Part shown: positions 18,018-26,162 of the stretch, one piece after another
How positions within the stretch are numbered: the first letter of the stretch is position 1
Layout of the letters: each line of letters begins with the position of its first letter
Source: Thermodesulfovibrio sp.
GTDB lineage: Bacteria > Nitrospirota > Thermodesulfovibrionia > Thermodesulfovibrionales > UBA6898
Assembly: GCA_013824615.1 (NCBI GenBank)
Contig: PNOC01000028.1
Coordinates: 1 to 42,780, forward strand
Length of the DNA: 42,780 bases
Direction: 5' to 3'
Position numbers and translations under genes: made by a program
Notes under the pieces: generated by a model
Databases searched by the model: none
Told to the model about the DNA's origin: nothing
What the model saw: only the letters and a program-made list of their open reading frames with translations

Positions 18018-20018
18018 ATGATTATCAGAACCAAGATTATTACGATCATAGCCGTAACCATTCTGCTTACTGTCGGAGTAACTACTATTGCCCTGATTAA
18101 GTTTCAGAATAACAAGATGATCGAGTCAAAGCTTGAAGATACCGAGTTTCTCTGTGATTTAATCGAAAAGACAACCGAAAGCGCCATGCGTCAGGGCAAC
18201 ACCTCCGAAGTCCAGAGTATCCTTGAAAATATCGGAAAGAACAAAGAAATCCCTTTCCTCAGAATACTCTCCCCTGACGGCACCATACTCAAGTCGACCA
18301 ACAAAGCCGAGATCGGAGCAAAGTCTGCGGAATTCATCAAGTCGTCATCGCGGGAAAATTTTCTAAGGCCTACCCTCACCAATGAAACCACCATCAACTA
18401 TTTCCACAATATTCCCAATGGAAAAGATTGCTACGGCTGCCACGACCAGACAAACCCTGTCATCGGGGTCATCCACCTGAATTACGATATTTCCCGGAAT
18501 GTCGCTACCTTTCTTGCGATCAAGAGAATTCTGATTTTTTCGAATATAGGCATTGTCATCCTTGTCTCTATAATCCTGGGCATCCTCTTTTCGCGCCTTG
18601 TAATGGTCCCGCTCAGACGTCTTATGGATGCAATGCATGCCGTCGAAGGCGGCAACTGGCAGACAACGGTCAGAATAAGCGGCAATGACGAGCTCAATGT
18701 AATCGGCAGATCATTTAACACCATGGTCCAGGAAATCAACAACCTCTATAACAAGAATATTTCCAAAGAGCGCGAACTCTCAAAAATGCGCGGTGAACTG
18801 GAACATAAGAGCAGGGTGGAAGACCTTAACACTCAGCTTGAATTCAAGATCAAAGAACTTGAAACCGCCAACAAGGCGGTCACCGCCCTCTCCCGGGAGG
18901 TGAAGAGCAAAAATATCAAGCTGGAGATGGCTGTCGAGCGGCTGAAGAGGATCAACGAAGTCGGCCGCATCCTGGCATCTATTATCGAGATTCAGGAACT
19001 CATGAAGATCATCATCCAGACGGCTGCAGACCTGGTGAAGGCTGAAAAGGTGACCATGCATCTCAGGAGTGCTGACCGGCCTGAGCTGACCCTGCAGTTC
19101 GTCAGGGGCGTCGGGATACGAAATGCTGAAGAATTCACTGACGACATCAGCCGGGACTATGCCGATACGATCGCTCACGGAAGACCGATCATCAGGAACG
19201 ACGGCCCGGCAGCAGAGCATGCCGACTCCGGGTTGCGGGGTTCGCGGATAGCCGTCCCCCTCAGGATGAAGGGACAGGTCATCGGCGCGATGATAATCGA
19301 GAACAATGCCGACAGCGGTCTCTTTACTGAAAACGAACTGGAACTGCTCACCACCCTCGCAAATCAGGCTATGGTCGCTCTGGAAAATGCCTGGCTGTAC
19401 GAAAATGTCAAGAGCAACTATTTTTCGACCATACAGTCCCTGGTCAATGCCCTGGAAGCTAACGACCGCTTCACCAAAGGCCATTCAGAAAGGGTGCGGC
19501 AGCTCTCTGTCGAACTCGGCCGGTTCATCGGACTTGACGTCAAGGAACTTGAACTGCTCGAACATGCCGCAATTCTCCATGACATCGGCAAAATCGGGAT
19601 TGATAATTTTATACTGCAGAAAAACGGCAGGCTTTCCAGCAAAGAGTACAGCATTATTAAAAACCACCCGCTGATCGGAGACCAGATACTCCAGCCGATC
19701 GGCACCCTTGATGGCGTGCGCAATACGATCATCCAGCACCACGAGCGCTACGACGGCAGCGGCTACCCGTATGGCATACGGGGCGATGAAATATCTCTCA
19801 AGTCCAAGATTCTCTCGGTCGTCGATACCTTTGACGCAATGATGACCGACCGGCCTTACCGGAAGGCACTCCCTGTTTATGAGGTCAAGAACGAACTCAG
19901 GGCGAACGCCGGCACCCAATTCGATCCCTATGTGGTTGCTGCCTTCGTTGACCTGCTCTCTTCAGACGAAGAGCGCATTCTTGCGCTCACCGGATACCAG
20001 AGTCTCGCCGCACTGTAG
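18018..20018 (+). CDS. Heme-c-containing HAMP-GAF-HD-GYP sensor (putative c-di-GMP phosphodiesterase)
   Basis: Membrane receptor of 666 residues. Helix 1 (about 5-28) and helix 2 (about 169-192) flank a periplasmic domain that contains CYGCH (138-142), a CxxCH covalent heme-c site. A HAMP domain (about 193-245), a coiled coil (about 250-312), a GAF domain (about 315-460) and an HD-GYP domain (about 465-660) follow. The phosphodiesterase signatures are intact: HDIGK (521-525), HHERYDGSGYP (574-584) and DTFDAMMTDRPYR. HD-GYP proteins degrade cyclic di-GMP. Heme suggests redox, O2 or NO sensing; the ligand is inferred. ATG with GAGGA 10 nt upstream. It is divergent from der. Confidence 0.93.
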   Translation: MIIRTKIITIIAVTILLTVGVTTIALIKFQNNKMIESKLEDTEFLCDLIEKTTESAMRQGNTSEVQSILENIGKNKEIPFLRILSPDGTILKSTNKAEIGAKSAEFIKSSSRENFLRPTLTNETTINYFHNIPNGKDCYGCHDQTNPVIGVIHLNYDISRNVATFLAIKRILIFSNIGIVILVSIILGILFSRLVMVPLRRLMDAMHAVEGGNWQTTVRISGNDELNVIGRSFNTMVQEINNLYNKNISKERELSKMRGELEHKSRVEDLNTQLEFKIKELETANKAVTALSREVKSKNIKLEMAVERLKRINEVGRILASIIEIQELMKIIIQTAADLVKAEKVTMHLRSADRPELTLQFVRGVGIRNAEEFTDDISRDYADTIAHGRPIIRNDGPAAEHADSGLRGSRIAVPLRMKGQVIGAMIIENNADSGLFTENELELLTTLANQAMVALENAWLYENVKSNYFSTIQSLVNALEANDRFTKGHSERVRQLSVELGRFIGLDVKELELLEHAAILHDIGKIGIDNFILQKNGRLSSKEYSIIKNHPLIGDQILQPIGTLDGVRNTIIQHHERYDGSGYPYGIRGDEISLKSKILSVVDTFDAMMTDRPYRKALPVYEVKNELRANAGTQFDPYVVAAFVDLLSSDEERILALTGYQSLAAL

Positions 20019-20116
20019 TTGAGCGGTTGAGACCAATTCCTTCCCTGCAGCCGATTCCGCACATTTTTTTGAAATAATGAGGTTGTTGTCATTATATCTG
20101 CGCCGGTTGTTCACAT

Positions 20117-20146
20117 TTGTCATGCGCCGGCCAGATGAGGTATTAT
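20117..20146 (+). promoter_or_regulatory. Sigma-70-type promoter for the K+ channel gene
   Basis: TTGTCA (20117-20122), an 18-bp spacer and TATTAT (20141-20146). Transcription would begin near 20153, about 20 nt before the chosen ATG at 20173. This argues against an upstream in-frame start at 20077. Confidence 0.5.
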
Positions 20147-20172
20147 TATTCTGCTTTTGCAAAGGGCATGGC

Positions 20173-21171
20173 ATGAAAATCTATAAAAAACTGACAGGCA
20201 TTCTCCTCGCCCTGGCGGGCATCCTGGTGACCGGACTTCTGGGCTATTCATTCCTTGAGGGGTGGTCCACGCTTGAAGCACTCTATATGACTGTTATTAC
20301 CCTCTCCTCCGTCGGCTTCATGGAAGTTCATCCCCTTTCCAATGCCGGCAGGATTTTCACCATGCTGCTGATCCTGTTGGGCTCGGGGGTATTGATATAC
20401 GGCATTTCCGTTATCACCGCTTTTGTGGTGGAGGGCGAACTAACCGACGTACTCAGGAGGAGATCAATGGAAAAGAAAATCGCGGGACTTCACGCGCATT
20501 ATATTATTTGCGGTGTCAGTCAAACCGGACGGTATGTCATCGATGAACTTCTAAAAACCAAAAAAAACTTCGTGGTCATCGAAAAAGACCCGGGCAAAAT
20601 AAAGCAATTAATCACGGAAAACATTCTCTGTATTGAGGGCGATGCAACGCACGATGCGGTCCTGATGAAAGCCGGCATACAGAAGGCGAAAGGGGCGATC
20701 ACCGCCCTGCACTCTGATGCGGAAAACCTCTTTGTTGTAATCACTGCGAAAAGTCTCAATCCGGCCCTCCGGGTGATTTCCAAGGCGGTCGAAGAGGAGT
20801 CCGAGCAGAAGATCCGGATGGTCGGCGCTGATGGCGTGGTCATGCCCAACTACATCGGAGGCCTCAGAATGGCCTCAGAATTGATCCGTCCCTCTGTTGT
20901 CGGTTTTCTTGATATCATGCTCCGCTCAACTGACCACACCATACGGGTCGAGGAGATTGAAATTGCCGCGGAGTCACGGTTCGCCGGAAGGACGCTGCAG
21001 CAGACCGGCATCCCCGAAACAGAAGGCGTAACTGTCGTAGCCCTGAAGGACAGAACAAAGGATACCTATGTCTTCAACCCGTCTCTGCAGACGGTCCTCA
21101 GTTCCGGCCACGTCCTCATCGTTATAGGAAACATTGATCTCATACGGGGCATTGACAGCAGGCAGGTGTAA
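20173..21171 (+). CDS. Two-helix potassium channel with RCK (TrkA-N/TrkA-C) domain
   Basis: MthK/Kch-like ion channel, 332 residues. Helix 1 (about 8-27), pore loop and filter (TVITLSSVGFMEVHP, 41-55), helix 2 (about 60-84), then a cytoplasmic RCK domain beginning HYIICGVSQTGRYVIDEL with the acidic strand end VVIEKDP, and a TrkA-C module (about 250-332). The filter reads SSVGFME rather than TVGYGD; VGF-type filters occur in some bacterial K+ channels. The Rossmann glycines are GVSQTG instead of GxGxxG, so nucleotide preference is uncertain. ATG at 20173 with AAAGGG upstream is preferred to the frame's earlier ATG at 20077, which gives a basic non-family extension and precedes the likely promoter. 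Confidence 0.9.
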   Translation: MKIYKKLTGILLALAGILVTGLLGYSFLEGWSTLEALYMTVITLSSVGFMEVHPLSNAGRIFTMLLILLGSGVLIYGISVITAFVVEGELTDVLRRRSMEKKIAGLHAHYIICGVSQTGRYVIDELLKTKKNFVVIEKDPGKIKQLITENILCIEGDATHDAVLMKAGIQKAKGAITALHSDAENLFVVITAKSLNPALRVISKAVEEESEQKIRMVGADGVVMPNYIGGLRMASELIRPSVVGFLDIMLRSTDHTIRVEEIEIAAESRFAGRTLQQTGIPETEGVTVVALKDRTKDTYVFNPSLQTVLSSGHVLIVIGNIDLIRGIDSRQV

Positions 21172-21177
21172 GGGATA

Positions 21178-22593
21178 ATGCTGCCTAAAAAGCTCCGAAG
21201 AACCTCCGGATTCCTGCCTGAGATCAAAAAGGAGATGAGCCCGGGAATTTTACTGGCCATCATTTTCTTAATCAACTCCTTCCTCTTCACCGGTCCAGCT
21301 GAGGCAGCAGCCGCGCCCCGCCTCCGGCTGATAGTAACGGCAACGGAGCAGGAGGCCCGCGAGATACTTGCCCATATCCGAAGAGGGAACGCTTTCGCGC
21401 TCATTGCAAAAGAGCGGTCTATCGACCAGAGCAGGGAGCATTACGGAGAGCTGGACAGTCATGGTCTGAGCCAACTGGGGGGCCCGCTGCGCGCAGCCGT
21501 CTCCTCCATGCGTGAAGGTGATCTCAGCCGGGTTATCCGTATTGATGCCGACCGTTATGCGCTTATGCAGTATATAGATCTCCGGCACTACCGGCTGGGT
21601 GCTGCGGCTTTCCGGGCTGGTGATTTCAGGAGCGCGGAAAAGCACTTGCTCCGGCACCTGGATGACAACCCCGATGCAGTCAAAGCGCGGCTGATGCTTG
21701 GTGAGATATACGAGACACGGGGCCTCGCTGAAAAGGCCCTGACGGTCTATGGCGAAGTACTGGTGCACGACCCCGGTAACCAGGATGCAGAAATCCGGAA
21801 AACAAGACTGAGCAAGACAGAAAAACCCCCGTCTCCCCAGACCCTGCCGTCAACGGAACTATTGTCGAAGATTGCAGAACCTCAGCAGGAGGGCAAAGAC
21901 AGCAGTAGTCTGGGCAGTGTCGGCGCGGGAGAACCTGCAGGCAAAACAATCTCGCCTGCTGTGGTGCCGGTGCGGATCATAATCGTCGACAGCAGGCAAA
22001 GAGCAGAAGATATTCTGAATGAATTGCGCAGAGGCAAGCCCTTCTTTTTTCTGGCCCATGACAACTCCATTGAGAAGAAAAGCGCCGAGGAATACGGCGA
22101 CCTGGGGACCGTTGACCCTCTGACGCTGCACCCTGCCCTCCGGGATGCTCTGCTCGGACTTCAGCCCGGCCAGATAAGCGGTGTTATTCGACTCGGAGAG
22201 GGCAGCTATGCTATTATTCAGCGTAAGGATACTATCTTTTCATATGAAGCTGAAAAGGCTTCTGCAGCAGGCGATCTGCAAGGGGCTGAACACTATCTGC
22301 TGAAGCATCTCAGACTTAATCCTGAAGACGCGGAGGCAAGAATGCAACTGGCGTCACTTTACGAAACACGGCGCAACTTTGCCGGAGCCGAGGATGCATA
22401 TTTCCAGGCCCTGGTTTTTAAACCCCGGGATCCCGGACCTTATGAGAGACTGGGAAAGCTATATCTGGAGCAGCATAATTATGCAAAGGCCAGGGACATT
22501 TTCGGCAAAGGACTCAGTCTGCCCTCAGCTCGCAGACTTTTTGAGAAACTGATGGAAATAGCGAATATCTCTTTACTAGGAACGGTCCAATGA
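21178..22593 (+). CDS. Secreted tandem parvulin (PpiC)-TPR protein
   Basis: Exported or membrane-anchored protein of 471 residues. It has a hydrophobic signal/anchor (about 23-43, ending FTGPAEAAAA), then two copies of one module. Copy 1 is a PpiC-like rotamase domain (about 48-134, AREILAHIRRGNAFALIAKE) plus TPRs (138-212). Copy 2 is PpiC-like (about 263-351, AEDILNELRRGKPFFFLAHD) plus TPRs (352-450, PYERLGKLYLEQHNYAKARD). The linker 213-262 is Ser/Pro/Gly-rich. The rotamase folds look reduced, so activity is uncertain; a periplasmic chaperone or scaffold is plausible. It follows the channel gene by 6 nt and overlaps the next gene as ATGA. Confidence 0.82.
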   Translation: MLPKKLRRTSGFLPEIKKEMSPGILLAIIFLINSFLFTGPAEAAAAPRLRLIVTATEQEAREILAHIRRGNAFALIAKERSIDQSREHYGELDSHGLSQLGGPLRAAVSSMREGDLSRVIRIDADRYALMQYIDLRHYRLGAAAFRAGDFRSAEKHLLRHLDDNPDAVKARLMLGEIYETRGLAEKALTVYGEVLVHDPGNQDAEIRKTRLSKTEKPPSPQTLPSTELLSKIAEPQQEGKDSSSLGSVGAGEPAGKTISPAVVPVRIIIVDSRQRAEDILNELRRGKPFFFLAHDNSIEKKSAEEYGDLGTVDPLTLHPALRDALLGLQPGQISGVIRLGEGSYAIIQRKDTIFSYEAEKASAAGDLQGAEHYLLKHLRLNPEDAEARMQLASLYETRRNFAGAEDAYFQALVFKPRDPGPYERLGKLYLEQHNYAKARDIFGKGLSLPSARRLFEKLMEIANISLLGTVQ

Positions 22594-23570
22594 CAGACAA
22601 AAAGACACTTCTCTGGATAGTATGTATTCTGGCCCTTCTGGTCCACACGACCGGGTCTGCCTCTGCAGCACGTCAGAAAAACGTATCCCGCCAGAAAACA
22701 GCCGTCTCCAACGCAGCTGTCTCCATGACCCGCGCGCTCGTCAATGTCCCGGTTGCCGGCGTCTATATGAGAAGCAACCACTCCTCCGAGCGGGTGACTG
22801 AGGTCCTGCTGGGAGATGAATTCAGGGTGATTTCAATCAGCAATGACTGGATATATGGCTCCATCCCCTCCCAGAAGGACTACCGGGGGTGGATTGGGGC
22901 CAGGAATATCATCACCCCTGCTGATAACCGTTTTTTAACCAGCCAGACTTTTGTCCAGGTAAAGGCAAAAAACACAAAAATCATGATGGATGACGGCTCA
23001 ACCATTGCGGTGGCCTCCTGCACGAGACTGCCGCTGATCCGGAAGAACGGTGCACTGTATGAAGTCCTTCTGCCGGGCGGACTGACCGGCACTCTTCCGG
23101 CAGGTTCCTGCGTTGTTGAAGACGAAGAGTTCGGCAGAGGTGTGACCCCTGAGGACATTATGTATGCTGCAGAGTTCCTCGGCTCTGATTATAAATGGGG
23201 CGGAATAACCGCATCAGGTATGGACTGTTCCGGCTTTGTCTATTCGGTCTTCAGGGTCAACGGCATCTACCTCAAGAGAGACTCCTATATGCAGGCAGGC
23301 GAAGGGGTGGATATTCCGGTGGAAGACCTCAAGCCCGGAGACCTTGTATTCTTCAAATCAAAAGGGGCCAAACGTATAACCCATGTGGGAATCTATATAG
23401 GCTATGGCAATTTTATCCATGCCAGCAAATCGAACAACAGCGTCACCATCAGCAGTCTGTCTGAAGGCTATTATAAAAGAGGTCTGGTCGCCGCACGCCG
23501 CATACTGAACAGCGAAAGGAATCATCGAGCCGCCGGCAACCCTGTTTTAATGCAGTTCGCCAGTCACTAG
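22590..23570 (+). CDS. NlpC/P60-family peptidoglycan hydrolase with SH3 domains
   Basis: Secreted cell-wall endopeptidase (C40 family), 326 residues. It has a signal peptide (TLLWIVCILALLVHT, then SASA), a bacterial SH3 domain (about 48-108, GVYMRSNHSSERVTEVLLGD), a second SH3-like segment (about 118-176), then the catalytic domain (about 188-306). The triad is visible: C213 in GMDCSGFVYSVF, H265 in ITHVGIYIG and H277 in FIHASKS. Family members cut gamma-D-Glu-diaminopimelate or related stem-peptide bonds. The ATG overlaps the stop of the parvulin-TPR gene, so the chaperone-like partner and hydrolase are probably made together. Confidence 0.93.
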   Translation: MTDKKTLLWIVCILALLVHTTGSASAARQKNVSRQKTAVSNAAVSMTRALVNVPVAGVYMRSNHSSERVTEVLLGDEFRVISISNDWIYGSIPSQKDYRGWIGARNIITPADNRFLTSQTFVQVKAKNTKIMMDDGSTIAVASCTRLPLIRKNGALYEVLLPGGLTGTLPAGSCVVEDEEFGRGVTPEDIMYAAEFLGSDYKWGGITASGMDCSGFVYSVFRVNGIYLKRDSYMQAGEGVDIPVEDLKPGDLVFFKSKGAKRITHVGIYIGYGNFIHASKSNNSVTISSLSEGYYKRGLVAARRILNSERNHRAAGNPVLMQFASH

Positions 23571-23578
23571 CCGCGTTG

Positions 23579-24718
23579 TCACTTCGCCGGTATATCCGGC
23601 GCAGCCGGCTTGTTCCCCGACCGGAGAAGCTTCTCCAGCTTTCCGTACAACGCCGGGGAGAGCGTTGATACTATCTCCAGTTCCTGCCGTGCGGCAGCGT
23701 GATCCTTCATTCCCAGATAGGCAACCGCAATCAGGTAATGCGCATCCGCATCATTTGCTCTCACGGCCAGCAACCGGCGAAAGGAAGCAACAGCCTCCTG
23801 ATATTTTCCCAATCTGGTGTAGGCTATGCCAAGATTGAAATGTGCCTCGGCAAAATCAGGCCTGAGCTTAAGGACCTGCTGCAGCACCCCTATTGACTCA
23901 TCGTACTTCCCGGCCTTGCCATAAATAACACTCAGGTTATTATAGGCCTCGACATAATCCGGGGCAAGTCTTGTGGCCTCTTTGAACGCGGCAGCAGCGT
24001 CTGAGGCCCTGCCCTTCTCGGCATCATAGAGAAGACCCAGTTCAAACCAGGCACGGCTCAGGAGCCTGGTTCTGTACTCTGCAAGCATCTTCTCTACCAC
24101 GGATATTGCCACAGCGCTGCCAGCCTGGCCAGGCTTCTCAACCGGCTCAGTTACCACAGCAACGGCCTCCCCCAGCCGGTCCAGCACCGGAGCTCCGATG
24201 CTCTCTGCGGGCAGTCCGGCTTCTTCAATATCCAATAGATCACCCTTTGAAAGTCTTTTTCTGATCTTACCCTGCAGCAGCAAGGTCGATCCTGCCGGTC
24301 CGCCCGGAATATAGCAACGGGTGTCCTTCCTGAACGGGTATTCAGACTGAAGTCTGAGTGCCGGCAGCGCAGTCTGAGCAGTCTTCAGCAGCGCAATCCC
24401 GAGAAACGGATCAGTGGCAATAATCTCTTCCGCCACAAGGATGGTCCCGTCAAACGTTTTCAGGACAAGAGTCTTTTCCGGCTCCTGCCATGGAATAACT
24501 GTCCGGGAGCTGGTCACGACAATACCCTGTTCACTGATAATGAATCCGGAGGCAGCGGCAAGCACTTCCCCGTCGCGGGTCTGCAGAACAACAGAGACTA
24601 TCGCTTTGTTAACGGAGCCGAGCGGGTCCGGCAGTCCGGAAGAAACAGCAACTCCGGCCATGAGAGGCAGGCAGATTAAGAAGCAGACCGTCAGCAGTCT
24701 TTTGCGGTTCAGGAACAT
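23579..24718 (-). CDS. HtrA-like pseudoprotease with C-terminal TPR repeats
   Basis: Exported protein of 379 residues: signal peptide (LLTVCFLICLPLMAGVAVSS), trypsin-like beta-barrel domain (about 35-205) and TPRs (about 220-350, EAYNNLSVIYGKAGKYDESI; EAHFNLGIAYTRLGKYQEAV). The chymotrypsin-fold landmarks are recognisable but every catalytic position is changed: TNxHVV is replaced by TSSRTV (His to Arg), the DPxxDLA segment by DPFLGIA (Asp to Gly), and GNSGGP by ESIGAP (Ser to Ile). It is therefore probably a non-catalytic binding protein. ATG at 24718 is chosen; TTG at 24724 is two codons earlier and neither has a strong ribosome site. It converges on the NlpC/P60 gene, ending 8 nt away. Confidence 0.8.
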   Translation of the reverse strand: MFLNRKRLLTVCFLICLPLMAGVAVSSGLPDPLGSVNKAIVSVVLQTRDGEVLAAASGFIISEQGIVVTSSRTVIPWQEPEKTLVLKTFDGTILVAEEIIATDPFLGIALLKTAQTALPALRLQSEYPFRKDTRCYIPGGPAGSTLLLQGKIRKRLSKGDLLDIEEAGLPAESIGAPVLDRLGEAVAVVTEPVEKPGQAGSAVAISVVEKMLAEYRTRLLSRAWFELGLLYDAEKGRASDAAAAFKEATRLAPDYVEAYNNLSVIYGKAGKYDESIGVLQQVLKLRPDFAEAHFNLGIAYTRLGKYQEAVASFRRLLAVRANDADAHYLIAVAYLGMKDHAAARQELEIVSTLSPALYGKLEKLLRSGNKPAAPDIPAK

Positions 24719-24812
24719 ATCCAAGAATAAAATATCAGCGACCTAAAATGCCAATTATCTTTTGTTTTTGATCGGCCTTTGGTATACTCTAAAGAACGTA
24801 AACCGTCCTGTC

Positions 24813-25556
24813 ATGAAATATATTTATTACATTATCTCAATCTCCCTGCTGGTTTCGGCAATAGCCGCCTATCAGTTCGTCTTTAATAAACCACCGAAGA
24901 CAAATGCCGCACTCATAATCAATGACCGGATTATATCCAGGACCGAGTTTGATAATCTCTATGCGGCAAAGCCGGTCCAGATAGACGGCCAGAGCGAATT
25001 CATCAACACGCTGATAACCAAGGAGCTGATGATACAGGAAGCCCAGAAAGAAGGCATCGACAAGGATCCGGCCTTCAGAAAGGCGATCCAGAACTACTAC
25101 GAGCAGTCTCTTATAAAACTTCTCATGGACAGAAAATTTTCCCGGCTTCCGGTCGAAGTGTCCGAGAACGATATTGATCATTACATCGCCTTGCAGACCA
25201 GGAATCTTCACCTGACCATAGCGAACGCTGATAGCGAAGCGGCAGCCGCGGCAGGCACGTTCTCTGAAAAAGAGACGAAGGTAGTCCGTTGCCGTGATCT
25301 TTCCGAGGACATCAGAGAAAAAATCATCACACTGAAAGAAGGGGAAAGCACAAAACCGGTTAAAGCTGGAGCCTCCTATATGGTGATTCGCCTCGATAAA
25401 ACTGAACCGCTGCAGGAAATGACGGCACCTGCCCCGAACCGCAAAACAGTCAGGCTCATTCTCGCTGAACAGAAGAAGCAGCAGGCCATGGACCAGTGGA
25501 TGTCCGGTCTGCGCCAGAAGGCGACTATCAGCGACCTTCTCAAGGAAGGCAGGTAA
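24813..25556 (+). CDS. SurA/PpiC-like periplasmic protein with truncated rotamase domain
   Basis: Single-span or secreted protein of 247 residues from the ATG at 24813. It has an N-terminal helix (about 2-22), then a SurA_N-like helical chaperone region (about 30-130, ALIINDRIISRTEFDNLY; LITKELMIQEAQKEGID), and a short region resembling only the C-terminal half of a parvulin (LSEDIREKIITLKEGESTKP ... YMVIRLDKTEPL). The front half of the parvulin fold is missing, so isomerase activity is doubtful. The frame runs upstream to 24762, but those residues precede the membrane helix without support. First of three closely spaced envelope genes; TATACT at 24783-24788 is a possible -10. Confidence 0.75.
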   Translation: MKYIYYIISISLLVSAIAAYQFVFNKPPKTNAALIINDRIISRTEFDNLYAAKPVQIDGQSEFINTLITKELMIQEAQKEGIDKDPAFRKAIQNYYEQSLIKLLMDRKFSRLPVEVSENDIDHYIALQTRNLHLTIANADSEAAAAAGTFSEKETKVVRCRDLSEDIREKIITLKEGESTKPVKAGASYMVIRLDKTEPLQEMTAPAPNRKTVRLILAEQKKQQAMDQWMSGLRQKATISDLLKEGR

Positions 25557-25566
25557 GGGCACCGCT

Positions 25567-26160
25567 ATGGACCAGAAATGGAAACGTCGCAATTACTTCA
25601 TCAAGAAAGAACTGCAGGGGCAATATATCTTCACCATCTTCCTCTTTGTTATCTTCGGCTGCCTTATCTTCACCTTTATATTCAGCCGGCTCGCGGCAGA
25701 TACCATGACCATAACCTATGAGAATTCTGTGCTTCAGGTTGGAAAGACTCCGATAGTTCTCGCCAGGGAATTGTTGAAGGCAAACTGGATATTCATCCTT
25801 ACCGGCGGTTTTTTTATCGGCTTTCTGGCGCTGTTCGTCACACACCGTTTTGCCGGGCCGCTCTTCCGCTTTGAAAAAACTCTCGATGCCATGATCAGGG
25901 AAGACCACTCCTCAGTCATCAGGCTGCGCCCCAATGACGAGGCCAAGGAAGTGGCCGAACTGCTGAACCAATATAATGATAAAATATCAGCTGATCTGGC
26001 GGAACTCAGGAAAGAATCCGAGGCAGTCGGGGAGCAGCTGAAAGCCGCTGCCGGGGCCGATGATCCTGCCGTAGTCAGGGCCCTGCTGGCTGAGGCCACG
26101 GGGCGAACTGAAAAACTGATCACCCGGCTCCGGAATTACAAGCTCAAGAATGACTGTTAG
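25567..26160 (+). CDS. Two-helix membrane protein with a HAMP-like segment
   Basis: Protein of 197 residues: basic N-terminus, helix 1 (about 18-40, QYIFTIFLFVIFGCLIFTFI), short periplasmic loop, helix 2 (about 74-95), then a HAMP-like linker beginning HRFAGPLFRFEKTLDAMIRE and a coiled coil to the end. The layout is that of a receptor, but no kinase, methyl-accepting or nucleotide-cyclase output follows. It could be a signalling adaptor or scaffold. It lies 10 nt after the SurA-like gene, with AAGGG upstream of its ATG, and 2 nt before the next gene. No named family is recognised with certainty. Confidence 0.78.
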   Translation: MDQKWKRRNYFIKKELQGQYIFTIFLFVIFGCLIFTFIFSRLAADTMTITYENSVLQVGKTPIVLARELLKANWIFILTGGFFIGFLALFVTHRFAGPLFRFEKTLDAMIREDHSSVIRLRPNDEAKEVAELLNQYNDKISADLAELRKESEAVGEQLKAAAGADDPAVVRALLAEATGRTEKLITRLRNYKLKNDC

Positions 26161-26162
26161 CC

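Noticed and set aside
23584-23600. CGCCGG/CCGGCG inverted repeat at the NlpC-pseudoprotease junction as a terminator
   Set aside because: Lies in the coding end of the minus gene and has no T run.
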